From DSUN01 sp035527715 (GTDB lineage Bacteria > Planctomycetota > PUPC01 > DSUN01): a stretch of 20,104 bases of DNA. A model generated the notes under the pieces. It worked only from the letters and a program-made list of their open reading frames with translations. It was not told where the DNA came from and did no database searches. Positions 1 through 7,395 of the stretch are shown one piece after another. The stretch covers positions 1 to 20,104 of the forward strand of contig DATKZY010000263.1 in NCBI GenBank assembly GCA_035527715.1, read 5' to 3'. A program made the position numbers and the translations under genes. Numbering within the stretch: the first letter of the stretch is position 1; every line of letters starts with the position of its first letter.

Positions 1-1
1 G

Positions 2-2047
2 GCCTGGCAAGAGGTCCAGGCGGCCGCCAAGCCGAAGCTCACCAAGGCCGATGCCCAGCGCCTCCTCGCCCTCCTCGATGCCTTCGACAGGGCGAGCACC
101 AGGACGAACGTGGCCGCCGCCGTCCGCACCAAGGCGGACGAGTTGCGTGCCCAGGCCGAGGGCCTGCTGAGGCCGAAGGCGTACGCCCTTCAGTTCGATG
201 GCAAGGACGCCGAGGTCCTCATCCCGCACGTAGCCGCCTACGACTTCAGCAAGGGCTTCACCGTCGAGGTCAGGATGCTCGCCCAGGAGGAGCCGCAGAC
301 CCAACGCACCATTGTCACCGATGGCGCCGTGAGGCGTGTGCCGGCCGGCACCTACTTCGGCGGCACATTCTTCTTGAGGCTCACGCCAACCCGGCGGTTG
401 TCTCCCATGCTGGTGTGGGACCTGGCAGATGGGCGAACTGGCGCTGGCGGCTGCGGTGGGGGCAATGCGGTGGCAGAGCTGGGGCGTTGGTACCACGTCG
501 CCTTCAACTACGACGGCAGGGTCGGGAGAGGCTACCTCGACGCAGAGATGATGGGGGAACGAGCGCTGGCGGTTCGGCCCCACACCGACACGTTGCCAAT
601 CCACATCGGTAAGGGCGCGGAGCAGGGCACTGGATTCAATGGCCTCATCCGTGAGTTGCGGCTCTGGACCATCGCCCGGTCCGAGGACGAGATACGAGCG
701 GCCAAGGATGTGAAGCTCCGCGGCGACGAGCCGGGCCTCGTGGGGTACTGGGACTTCAGTGAGGGCGAGGGCGATGTGCTCCACGACCGCTCAGCCGTCC
801 GCAACCACGGCGCGATCAAGGGAGCAAAGTGGGTCACCCTCGACGAGACGCCGCCAAGAACACGGCCCGTGGTCGAGGCAGGGGCGGGCGAGTGGGCCAG
901 CCTCTTCGACGGCAAGACGCTCGACGGCTGGTGGCTGGGCGCGGACGGGCTCTTCGCCCAGCACGGCCAGCCCACCGTCGCCGACGGCCGCATCGTGTTC
1001 CCGCCCGCCCCGGGCTCCACCGGCATCGGATGGACGGGCGGGGTGCCCAAAGAGCCCTACGAACTGGCCCTGGAGGCCATGTCCCTCAAGGCCGGGAAGG
1101 ACGTGTGCAACGTCGTCTTCCCCGTCGGCGACAGCCACTGCATCCTGGCCGTCGGCGGCTGGGGGGGCAAGCTGGTCGGCCTCTCGATGTGCGACGGCAA
1201 GGACGCCAACAACAACGTCACGAAGCGCCCGATGGCGTTCGCCGCGGATCGTTGGTACAGGGTGCGCCTGCGGGTCACGGGCGAGAAGGTCGAGGCGTGG
1301 ATTGACGACGAGGCGGTGCTGGACCTGCCGCGCGCCGACCACAAGCTGAACCTGCCCTTCGGCGGCTACGGCTGCCTGAAGCCGCTCGGCGTGTTCACTT
1401 CGCAGAACGGCAACGCCGCCGTCCGCAACATCCGGTTGCGAAGGCTGGAGCCTGCAGCGCCGCCAGCGGGGGAATGGATCGCGCTGTTCGACGGCAAGGG
1501 TCTGGAGGGCTGGAAGGTGCTCGAGGACGGGGCGTTCCAGAACCACGGGCAGGTGCATGTGCGCGACGGCTTCCTGCGCATGGAGATCGGGCGCGGCGCC
1601 CGCTTCAGCACGGGCATCGAATACACGGGCGAGTTCCCGGCCGACAACTATGAGGTCGAGGTCGAGGCGATGCGGCCGGGCGGGAACCTGGACTTCGCCA
1701 ACCTGGTGTTCCCCATCGGCGACGAGCACTGCGCCCTGATCGTCGGCGGCCACATCCAGGGCAATCTGCTCGGCTTCCGCAGCATAGACGGCCGCGAGCC
1801 GTGGGAGCCGCCCAACAAGCACAAGTGGTACCCGTTCAAGCGCGGCACGTGGTACCGCATCCGGCTCCGCGTGGACCCCGAGGCGCTGACGGTGTGGGTG
1901 GACGACGAAGAGCAGTTCGCCATGCCCCGGGCGGGGCACCGGTTCAACATCACCGGCGGGCCGCTGGCGAAGCCCACGTTCGGCGTCAGCGCCTACACAA
2001 GCGCCTCGACCATCCGCAGCATCCGAGTGCGAAAGCTGGCACCGTAG
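2..2047 (+). CDS. LamG plus tandem DUF1080-like protein, 5' end outside window
   Basis: The reading frame is open from base 2 with no stop, so the gene begins left of the window; a GTG at 110 is in frame but has no good ribosome site and the upstream codons look coding. Three domains follow a short helical stretch. A LamG/concanavalin-type domain spans about 182-840 (YALQFDGKDAEV to GYWDFSEGEGDVLHDRS). Two homologous DUF1080-like (3-keto-disaccharide hydrolase) domains follow at about 886-1455 and 1468-2044, each opening with LFDGK-L-GW and sharing VVFPxGDxHC/LVFPxGDxHC, WYRxRLRV and a DDE/DDEA strand. Known members bind or cleave sugars, and some DUF1080 proteins hydrolyse 3-keto-glycosides. 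The downstream neighbour is a Gfo/Idh oxidoreductase, which fits that chemistry. The signal peptide, if any, is outside the window. The domain call is firm; the enzymatic role is inferred. Confidence 0.85.
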   Translation, partial: AWQEVQAAAKPKLTKADAQRLLALLDAFDRASTRTNVAAAVRTKADELRAQAEGLLRPKAYALQFDGKDAEVLIPHVAAYDFSKGFTVEVRMLAQEEPQTQRTIVTDGAVRRVPAGTYFGGTFFLRLTPTRRLSPMLVWDLADGRTGAGGCGGGNAVAELGRWYHVAFNYDGRVGRGYLDAEMMGERALAVRPHTDTLPIHIGKGAEQGTGFNGLIRELRLWTIARSEDEIRAAKDVKLRGDEPGLVGYWDFSEGEGDVLHDRSAVRNHGAIKGAKWVTLDETPPRTRPVVEAGAGEWASLFDGKTLDGWWLGADGLFAQHGQPTVADGRIVFPPAPGSTGIGWTGGVPKEPYELALEAMSLKAGKDVCNVVFPVGDSHCILAVGGWGGKLVGLSMCDGKDANNNVTKRPMAFAADRWYRVRLRVTGEKVEAWIDDEAVLDLPRADHKLNLPFGGYGCLKPLGVFTSQNGNAAVRNIRLRRLEPAAPPAGEWIALFDGKGLEGWKVLEDGAFQNHGQVHVRDGFLRMEIGRGARFSTGIEYTGEFPADNYEVEVEAMRPGGNLDFANLVFPIGDEHCALIVGGHIQGNLLGFRSIDGREPWEPPNKHKWYPFKRGTWYRIRLRVDPEALTVWVDDEEQFAMPRAGHRFNITGGPLAKPTFGVSAYTSASTIRSIRVRKLAP

Positions 2048-2074
2048 CCCCGGGGCGCCAAGGCCAGGGGCCAC

Positions 2075-2102
2075 TTGCAAAAACCGGGCGGCAGTGTATG
2101 CT
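2075..2102 (+). promoter_or_regulatory. Candidate sigma-70-type promoter for the Gfo/Idh gene
   Basis: TTGCAA at 2075-2080 and TATGCT at 2097-2102 are separated by 16 bases, 71 bases before the ATG at 2174. The same CCACTTGCAA box with 16-base spacing recurs upstream of hicB at 8505-8532. Confidence 0.5.
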
Positions 2103-2173
2103 ACGCGGAAGTGCGTCACGCGTCAGGGCTCCCCTTGTTGCGTCATGGGCCATTGGAGCAAGGAGAAGAGGAG

Positions 2174-3280
2174 ATGGCAGGGAAGATCAGGCTGGGCATC
2201 ATCGGCGTGGGGCAGATCGGAAAGAGCCACATCCGCAACTACCAGACCGTGCCCGACTGCGAGATCGTGGCCGTGGCCGACGTGAATGAGGCCGAGGCGA
2301 ACCGCGTGGCCGCGGCGAACAACATCCCGCGCGTGTTCACGAGCTTCCGCGAAATGCTGAAGGTGGACGAGATTGACGCGGTGGACGTGTGCCTGCACAA
2401 CAACTTCCACGCGCCCGTGACCCTCGCGGCCCTGGAGGCGGGGAAAGACGTCTATTGCGAGAAGCCGATGGCCGGCGCCTACCCCGACGCGAAGAAGATG
2501 TACAAGACGGCGAAGAAGCTCGGCCGCAAGCTCGCCATCCAGCTTTCGACGCTGTTCTCGAAGGAGACGAAGGCGGCGAAGCGGCTCATTGACGCGGGCC
2601 TGCTGGGCAAGGTCTACTTCGCGAAGAGCTACGGCTTCCGCCGACGCGGGCGCCCGTGGGTGGACGGCTACGGCTCGTCGTCGTTCGTCACGAAGAAGTT
2701 CGCGCAGGGCGGGGCGCTCTTCGACATGGGCGTCTACCACATCGCCAACATCCTCTATCTGACCGGCAACCCGGCGGTGCTCACGGTGAGCGGCGCCACC
2801 CACGACGAGATCGAGAAGTACGAGGAGCGCGCGAAGGCCGCGCCCTGGGAGGTCGAGGAGCTGGGCCTCGGCTTCGTCCGCCTCGCCGGCGGCATCAGCT
2901 TCATGATCGAGGAGAGCTGGGCCATCCACTCGAACGGCACGGAAAGCCCGATGGTCGCGGGGTCGAAGGGCGGCGTGAAGCTCAGCCCCTTCGGCTACTT
3001 CTCGACCGTCGCCGACATGCCGATGAACGCGACCTTCGAGCTGGACGGCTCCGACTGGCGTTGGCACGCCTGCTTCCCCGAGACGGCCTACTACGACAGC
3101 CCGCAGCACCACTGGATCGCGGGGCTTCTGGGCAAGTGCGAATTGATTGACACCGCGGCCATCGCCTTGGCCACGATGAAGGTCAGCGAGGGCATCTACC
3201 TCTCGCAGAAGCTCGGTCGCGAGGTCACCTCCACCGAGATCGAGCAGAAGCCGAAGAGCACCGCTCTCAAGGGGCTGTGA
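2174..3280 (+). CDS. Gfo/Idh/MocA family NAD(P)-dependent oxidoreductase
   Basis: The protein has 368 residues, usual for the family, and looks cytoplasmic. The N-terminal Rossmann fold has GxGxxG at residues 11-16 (GVGQIG). The family motif CEKPM places the conserved Glu-Lys-Pro at 96-98, with K97 near the active site. The C-terminal half has the GGALFDMGVYH motif, placing likely catalytic D184 and H189. Members oxidise or reduce sugars and cyclitols, and some oxidise C3 of glycosides; the substrate here cannot be read from sequence. The ATG at 2174 was chosen over an in-frame upstream start because a purine-rich AGGAGAAGAGGAG lies directly before it. It follows the DUF1080 gene by 126 bases and has its own promoter candidate. 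It is a plausible partner of that gene in a 3-keto-glycoside route (inference). Confidence 0.93.
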   Translation: MAGKIRLGIIGVGQIGKSHIRNYQTVPDCEIVAVADVNEAEANRVAAANNIPRVFTSFREMLKVDEIDAVDVCLHNNFHAPVTLAALEAGKDVYCEKPMAGAYPDAKKMYKTAKKLGRKLAIQLSTLFSKETKAAKRLIDAGLLGKVYFAKSYGFRRRGRPWVDGYGSSSFVTKKFAQGGALFDMGVYHIANILYLTGNPAVLTVSGATHDEIEKYEERAKAAPWEVEELGLGFVRLAGGISFMIEESWAIHSNGTESPMVAGSKGGVKLSPFGYFSTVADMPMNATFELDGSDWRWHACFPETAYYDSPQHHWIAGLLGKCELIDTAAIALATMKVSEGIYLSQKLGREVTSTEIEQKPKSTALKGL

Positions 3281-3287
3281 GGAAGAC

Positions 3288-3315
3288 GGTGTTCGGTGAT
3301 CGGTGTTCGGTTGTC
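3288..3315 (+). repeat. Two-unit 14-bp tandem repeat
   Basis: GGTGTTCGGTGATC (3288-3301) is followed directly by GGTGTTCGGTTGTC (3302-3315), with 12 of 14 bases identical. It lies just after the Gfo/Idh stop, in noncoding DNA. Confidence 0.6.
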
Positions 3316-3336
3316 GGGGTAGGACAAGACCCGAAC

Positions 3337-3368
3337 CCCTCCCGCGGGCTTCCGCGCCCGCGGGAGGG
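3337..3368. repeat. Strong GC-rich inverted repeat after the Gfo/Idh gene
   Basis: CCTCCCGCGGGC at 3338-3349 is the exact reverse complement of 3356-3367, with loop TTCCGC; c3337 and g3368 extend the stem to 13 bp. An outer pair, AGGAC at 3321-3325 with GTCCT at 3372-3376, could extend the structure. It could end or stabilise the upstream transcript, but no T-run follows, so it is not called an intrinsic terminator. Confidence 0.7.
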
Positions 3369-3386
3369 TGGGTCCTGCGAGGGGGC

Positions 3387-3842
3387 ATGCTTGTGAGACT
3401 CTGCGATGACCGCACCTCACAGGCGGAAGTATTCTGGATCGAGTTCCACGGCCTCATCTGCGTCGCCCTTGGGGCAACGCTCGCCTGGTACTGTTTCGGC
3501 CTGTACAAGACCATGGTGACCCCCGAGTGGCGTACCCGGAACTTTGCCGCGTTCGTTGCCTGGGTCGTGGTTGCTGTCGCAGGTGCAGGCATGATGGTGG
3601 CCGCGTGGGTGTGCCCCGTGTATGGACCGCGCCGTCCCTATTCCGATCAGCGGAAGGGCCTCAGAGGCCCGATCAGTTGCCTCGTGCGGGCCGAGGCACT
3701 GCTCATCGCCGTTCCCGTCTTCGTCGTGCCCTTTCTCGCGGGCACGGCGTTTGACGGGGGCCAGTGGGTGCTGACGTGTGCGTGCTTGGCCGGCGGGTGC
3801 CTCATCCTGAACTTCATCCTGCTCTTGATCGGGGTCACTTGA
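3387..3842 (+). CDS. Small four-helix membrane protein of unknown function
   Basis: The protein has 151 residues and no family I recognise. Four hydrophobic segments are visible at about residues 20-40, 53-77, 103-121 and 127-149, with a polar loop rich in Arg, Lys and Pro near 79-101. The ATG at 3387 has GAGGGGG just upstream and begins right after the GC-rich hairpin; an in-frame GTG at 3303 would place the hairpin inside the gene and encode a Pro/Arg-rich non-membrane leader, so it is less likely. Codon use is less GC3-biased than in the carbohydrate genes, consistent with accessory DNA. It is followed by the promoter of the toxin-antitoxin pair. It could be spurious, but four well-spaced helices argue for a real gene. 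Confidence 0.6.
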   Translation: MLVRLCDDRTSQAEVFWIEFHGLICVALGATLAWYCFGLYKTMVTPEWRTRNFAAFVAWVVVAVAGAGMMVAAWVCPVYGPRRPYSDQRKGLRGPISCLVRAEALLIAVPVFVVPFLAGTAFDGGQWVLTCACLAGGCLILNFILLLIGVT

Positions 3843-3872
3843 GGCATGCGTGGCCTGACTGAGGAAATGGGC

Positions 3873-3902
3873 TTGACATGACAGGCATATGTACACTACA
3901 AT
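3873..3902 (+). promoter_or_regulatory. Promoter and possible operator of the vapBC-type operon
   Basis: TTGACA at 3873-3878 and TACAAT at 3897-3902 are 18 bases apart. The small palindrome TGTA-CAC-TACA at 3890-3900 overlaps the -10 box, where an autoregulating Phd/YefM antitoxin complex would be expected to bind. GGCAT (3884-3888) and ATGCC (3901-3905) form a second, wider inverted pair. Confidence 0.6.
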
Positions 3903-3924
3903 GCCACATAGAAAGGAGCAGGCC

Positions 3925-4152
3925 ATGATCGCCGTGACCCAGACCGAGTTGCGCAACAACATCAAGAAGTACCTCGCGGCCGTGGAACGGGGCGAGGAGC
4001 TTGATGTCTACAGCCACGGCAAGCCGGTGGCCAAGGTGCTGCCGTTCCACGGCCGCGGTGTGCCCTCGTGGAAGCAGCCTCACGAGCCGCTCAAGCTGCC
4101 CGGCGTGTCCCTATCGAAGATGATCATCGAGGACAGGGAGGACAGATTCTGA
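3925..4152 (+). CDS. Phd/YefM-family antitoxin
   Basis: The protein has 75 residues. The N-terminal half shows the Phd/YefM pattern: MIAVTQTELRNNIKKYLA, then a GEELDVYSHGKPVAKVLP strand-turn segment that forms the DNA-binding dimer in this family. The C-terminal tail, about 38-75, would wrap and neutralise the toxin. AAAGGAG at 3912-3918 places the start at the ATG at 3925 rather than at an in-frame ATG at 3889, which lies inside the promoter. The stop overlaps the toxin start by one base (TGATG), showing translational coupling. The pair probably represses its own promoter at 3873-3902. Confidence 0.88.
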   Translation: MIAVTQTELRNNIKKYLAAVERGEELDVYSHGKPVAKVLPFHGRGVPSWKQPHEPLKLPGVSLSKMIIEDREDRF

Positions 4153-4586
4153 TGCGGCTCTACATGGACTCGTCGGCGTTCGCGAAGCGGTACATTCAGG
4201 AACCTGGAACCGCGCGCGTGCGGGCCCTCCTGGAACTTGCCGACGAACTCCTCCTGAGCGTGCTGACCCTGCCCGAAGTGGCCGGTGCGCTCAACCGCCT
4301 CCGGCGCGAGGGCCGTCTGACTGACGCCGGCTATTCGGGCTGCAAACAGCGCCTCCTGGCTGATCTCGAAGGAGCTTCAGTCGTTGCCATCACGCCGGCC
4401 ATCCTGTCCGGCGCTGTGCGCTGTCTGGAGCGCGTCTCACTCAGAGCCGCGGACGCCGTCCATGTGGCAGCCGCCCTGGAGGCCAACCCAGACCAATTCG
4501 TGTCGGCGGACCATCGGCAGTGTAAAGCTGCGCGGGCGATGGGCCTGGTGGTTGTGGACGTGTCGTCGGAAGCCGAGGGCGGCTGA
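4152..4586 (+). CDS. PIN-domain ribonuclease toxin (VapC-like)
   Basis: The protein has 144 residues, a normal PIN-toxin length. The acidic metal-binding residues are in place: D6 in LYMDSSA, E42 in TLPEVAGAL, D101 in RAADAVHVAAAL and D120 in VSADHRQ. Family members are Mg-dependent RNases that cut tRNA or rRNA and are held inactive by the cognate antitoxin. The start overlaps the antitoxin stop by one base. The stop in turn overlaps, by one base, the ATG of a truncated MarC-like reading frame, so the toxin gene is wedged tightly into its surroundings. All four acidic residues are present, so the toxin appears intact. Confidence 0.9.
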   Translation: MRLYMDSSAFAKRYIQEPGTARVRALLELADELLLSVLTLPEVAGALNRLRREGRLTDAGYSGCKQRLLADLEGASVVAITPAILSGAVRCLERVSLRAADAVHVAAALEANPDQFVSADHRQCKAARAMGLVVVDVSSEAEGG

Positions 4587-4747
4587 TGCGCGAACTGCTG
4601 GACAGCGTGATTTTTCTCTTCGCCATCGTGGATGCGCCGGGGAACCTGCCGATCCTCGTGGACCTGATGGAGGGGATAGAGCCGCGGCTGCGGCGGCGGG
4701 TCTACGATGTGGCGACCGTGGCGGGCCTCGTGCACCTCACCAGGTAG
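4586..4747 (+). pseudogene. Truncated MarC-family membrane protein, first 53 codons only
   Basis: The frame starts at the ATG in TGATG, overlapping the toxin stop, and encodes 53 residues ending at TAG 4745-4747. The segment FLFAIVDAPGNLPILVDL matches the first membrane helix of MarC/YchE-family proteins, which normally have a D-x-x-GN-x-PI motif and about 200 residues with six helices. The frame stops just as the second helix should begin (VAGLVHLTR), so most of the protein is missing. Its last bases form part of the ribosome-binding site of the DUF4838 gene, suggesting a deletion that fused the two loci. It could instead serve only as a translated leader for the downstream gene. Confidence 0.7.
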
Positions 4748-4751
4748 GAGG
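4746..4751 (+). promoter_or_regulatory. Ribosome-binding site deciding the DUF4838 start
   Basis: AGGAGG lies six bases before the GTG at 4758. It overlaps the stop codon of the MarC fragment, which would allow re-initiation or coupling. Confidence 0.75.
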
Positions 4752-4757
4752 GCCGCC

Positions 4758-7379
4758 GTGTGGACCCACAGGGTCGTGCTCCCAATGGCCGTGTGGCTCA
4801 CCGTGGCCCTCGCGCGGATCGCGGGGGCACAGGAACCGTTTCCCCTCGTGGACGGCGAGCGGCAGGCGGTGATCGTGGCCGCGGGCGGGTTGGGCAAGAA
4901 CCTCCAGGCCTACGTCGAGAAGTCCACGGGCCGCAAGCTCCAACTCGTCGCCGAGAAGGGCTACCAGCCCGGGGCCATGCCCCTCGCTATCTTCGTGGGC
5001 GACACGGCGAAGGCTCGCGAGCTGTTCGGCGAGAAGCTGAAGACCCTCGACGCCGATGCCTATATCGTCCACATCGCGCCCAGCTTCGTCGTCCTCGCCG
5101 GCTCGCCCTACGCGGAGTGGGATTTCCTGCGGACGCATCTGGGCATCGAGAGCTACGTGCCGAACGAGCTGTTCACCGTGGTGCCGAAGCACGAGAAGGT
5201 GCTGGTGCCCGCCGGCACGCGGGTCGAGGAGCCGGTGTTCCTCTCGCGCGGCTTCAGCGCGCTGAACACGAGCCAGTGGCTCCGCGGCCACCCGCCCATC
5301 CCGTGGCGAATCGCCTCGGGGCACGGACGCTACAAGTTCCACCACAACATCCACAGCTTCATCCCCGTCGCCGAGTTCGGAAAGGACCACCCCGAGTACT
5401 TCCCGATGGTCGGCGGCAAGCGGAGCATCATCTCGACCAGCGCGGGGCCGGGGCCGTGTATCTCGAACCCCGAGGTCGTGCAGATCGTCATCCGCAAGTG
5501 CCGCGAGTTCTTCGACAAGAACCCGAAAGAGCTGTGCATCAGCCTGGGGATGACCGACGGCGGCTACTGCGAGTGCCCGGCCTGCAAGGCGATGGATGGG
5601 CCGTCGCTCGAGATCAACGGCCGCACCTCCGCCAAGAGCAACCGCTACTACGCCTTCCTCAACCAGGTGGCCAAGGCCATCCGCGAGAGCCACCCCGGCA
5701 AGTTCATCGGCACCCTCGGCTACGCCGGGGCCGACCTCCCGCCCACCTTCCCCGTCGAGCGGAACCTCATCGTCTACATGTGCTACAACCGCGCGAACTG
5801 GGTGAACCCCGAGGACAAGAAGGCCGACCTCGCCCTCATTGACGCCTGGATGGAGCGGCTCGACCGCATCGGCATCTACGAATACCTCTACGGCCTCGGC
5901 TACAGCGTCCCGCGCCTCTACACCCATCGCCTCGCCGACATGCTCCGCTACGTCGGCAACAAGAAGCCCCTCTCCGGCCTCTACGCCGAAATCTACTCCC
6001 ACCACGGACTCGACGGCCCGAAGGCCTGGCTCACCGAGCGGCTCCTCTGGAACCCCAATCAGGACGTTGACCAGCTCCTCGCCCAGTGGTCCGCCGCCTG
6101 CTTCGGCCCCGCGGCCGAGCCGATGCGCCAATACTTCGACCTCCTGGAGCAAACCTGGATCAAGAACAGCTCGCGGGTGAAGCAGACGGGCAAGTTCTGG
6201 GGCCTCTACAAGGACGAGCAGCTCGAGATGTTCCTCCCCGAGGACATGCCCGCCTTGTGGAAACTCCTCGACGAGGGGAAGGCCAAGGCCGACAGCGACA
6301 TCGTCCGCCAGCGGGTGGACTACTTCGCCTCGTCCCTCAAGATCACCGACGTCACGGTCCGCCAGTACCACGCCTACAACGAGACAATGGCCCTCATCAA
6401 GGATAAGGCCGAGCCGGCGGGGGTCCTCGCCGCGCTCCTCAAGGGCGACCAGACGGCTCCCGACTTCGACCTCGGCGCCTACACGGGCAAGCTCATCGCC
6501 GCCGACCCCACGAAGTTCATCCAGGGCGTCCAGGTCGCCCGCGGCGCCCTGGCCACCCAGTACCTCTTCGACCGTGCCATCTGGCCCGCCGTCCACGCGA
6601 AGCTCAAGGCCGGCGAGCGCGACCCCGCCAAGCTGGCGGCGGCCGCGAAGGAAGCCGTGCTCAAGCTTGTAGGCGGGATGTCCGCATCCCGCGAATCCCC
6701 ATCGCGGCGTGGGGCCACGCCGCCTACAAATGAGGCGTCCCTGCCCCGCGTCGGGAAGATGCTCGCCCTCTCCGAGCGCTTCGCCGTGGCGAAGCGGGCC
6801 GCCAAGCCCCCCACCATTGACGGCACGCCCGACGAGCCGTGCTGGCAGTGGGTGAGCCACGCCCCCTGGTTCGCGCGGCTTTCGATGGCCGCGCACCCGA
6901 GCGGCACGCAATTCGCCGTCGCCTGCGACGACGAGCATTTGTACATCGCCCTCCGCTGCCCGAACCAGGACCCCTGCGCCTTCACCGAGCAGACCCGCAA
7001 GCAGAGCAACGCCTACGCCTGCCCTGCCTGGAAATACCCCTCCGTCGAAATCTTCCTCAATCCTGATGAGCGCGACGCTCCCGCGAGCGCCCTCCCCTAC
7101 TACCAGGTCATCGCGGCAGCCGCCGGCGGCGTATGGGAGACCACTCAGAAGGCCCTCACCTCCTGGAAAGTCACCGACAACGCCAAGGACCTCTGGCAAG
7201 CCGAGCTGGCCCTCTCCTGGGAAAAGCTCGGCATGGACCCCAAGCGTTTTCCCTGGCTTCGCCTCAACCTCGTCCGCAACATGAAATTCCAGGGCGATCA
7301 GGACGCCGCGGCCTGGTTCGTCACCGCCCTGGCCAACAAGGACTACTCCGCCCGCGGCTGGCTGATCTTTGAGCCCTGA
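4758..7379 (+). CDS. Exported DUF4838 protein with C-terminal CBM9-like domain
   Basis: The protein has 873 residues from a GTG start with AGGAGG six bases upstream. Residues 1-24 form a signal peptide ending near AGAQ. About 30-140 is a glycoside-hydrolase N-terminal-type alpha/beta domain. About 160-450 carries the DUF4838 core, a putative TIM barrel with HHNIHSFIP, HPEYFPMVGG and the cysteine motif CECPAC (C271, C273, C276). About 672-872 resembles a family 9 carbohydrate-binding module (PPTIDGTPDEPCW, DDEHLYIALRC, SVEIFLNPD). The link at about 637-658 is encoded by a 63-bp palindromic element. DUF4838 proteins are presumed glycan-active but the reaction is not established. No separate promoter is evident between the toxin gene and this start, so it may be read from the toxin-antitoxin promoter. 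Confidence 0.9.
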   Translation: MWTHRVVLPMAVWLTVALARIAGAQEPFPLVDGERQAVIVAAGGLGKNLQAYVEKSTGRKLQLVAEKGYQPGAMPLAIFVGDTAKARELFGEKLKTLDADAYIVHIAPSFVVLAGSPYAEWDFLRTHLGIESYVPNELFTVVPKHEKVLVPAGTRVEEPVFLSRGFSALNTSQWLRGHPPIPWRIASGHGRYKFHHNIHSFIPVAEFGKDHPEYFPMVGGKRSIISTSAGPGPCISNPEVVQIVIRKCREFFDKNPKELCISLGMTDGGYCECPACKAMDGPSLEINGRTSAKSNRYYAFLNQVAKAIRESHPGKFIGTLGYAGADLPPTFPVERNLIVYMCYNRANWVNPEDKKADLALIDAWMERLDRIGIYEYLYGLGYSVPRLYTHRLADMLRYVGNKKPLSGLYAEIYSHHGLDGPKAWLTERLLWNPNQDVDQLLAQWSAACFGPAAEPMRQYFDLLEQTWIKNSSRVKQTGKFWGLYKDEQLEMFLPEDMPALWKLLDEGKAKADSDIVRQRVDYFASSLKITDVTVRQYHAYNETMALIKDKAEPAGVLAALLKGDQTAPDFDLGAYTGKLIAADPTKFIQGVQVARGALATQYLFDRAIWPAVHAKLKAGERDPAKLAAAAKEAVLKLVGGMSASRESPSRRGATPPTNEASLPRVGKMLALSERFAVAKRAAKPPTIDGTPDEPCWQWVSHAPWFARLSMAAHPSGTQFAVACDDEHLYIALRCPNQDPCAFTEQTRKQSNAYACPAWKYPSVEIFLNPDERDAPASALPYYQVIAAAAGGVWETTQKALTSWKVTDNAKDLWQAELALSWEKLGMDPKRFPWLRLNLVRNMKFQGDQDAAAWFVTALANKDYSARGWLIFEP
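6667..6729. repeat. 63-bp palindromic element inserted in frame in the DUF4838 gene
   Basis: The ends TTGTAGGCGG (6667-6676) and CCGCCTACAA (6720-6729) are exact inverted repeats. Two internal hairpins sit between them: GCGGGATG/CATCCCGC at 6673-6692 and GCGGCGTGG/CCACGCCGC at 6704-6723. The length of 63 bp is 21 codons, so the frame is kept and a low-complexity Ser/Arg/Pro linker is encoded between the catalytic part and the CBM9-like domain. The structure resembles REP-type or miniature mobile repeats. Confidence 0.85.
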
Positions 7380-7395
7380 CAGGAAAGGTGCCCTC

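Noticed and set aside
3338..3376. Intrinsic terminator after the Gfo/Idh gene
   Set aside because: The stem is strong but is followed by GTGGGTCCTGCGAGG, with no T-run, so it is recorded only as an inverted repeat.
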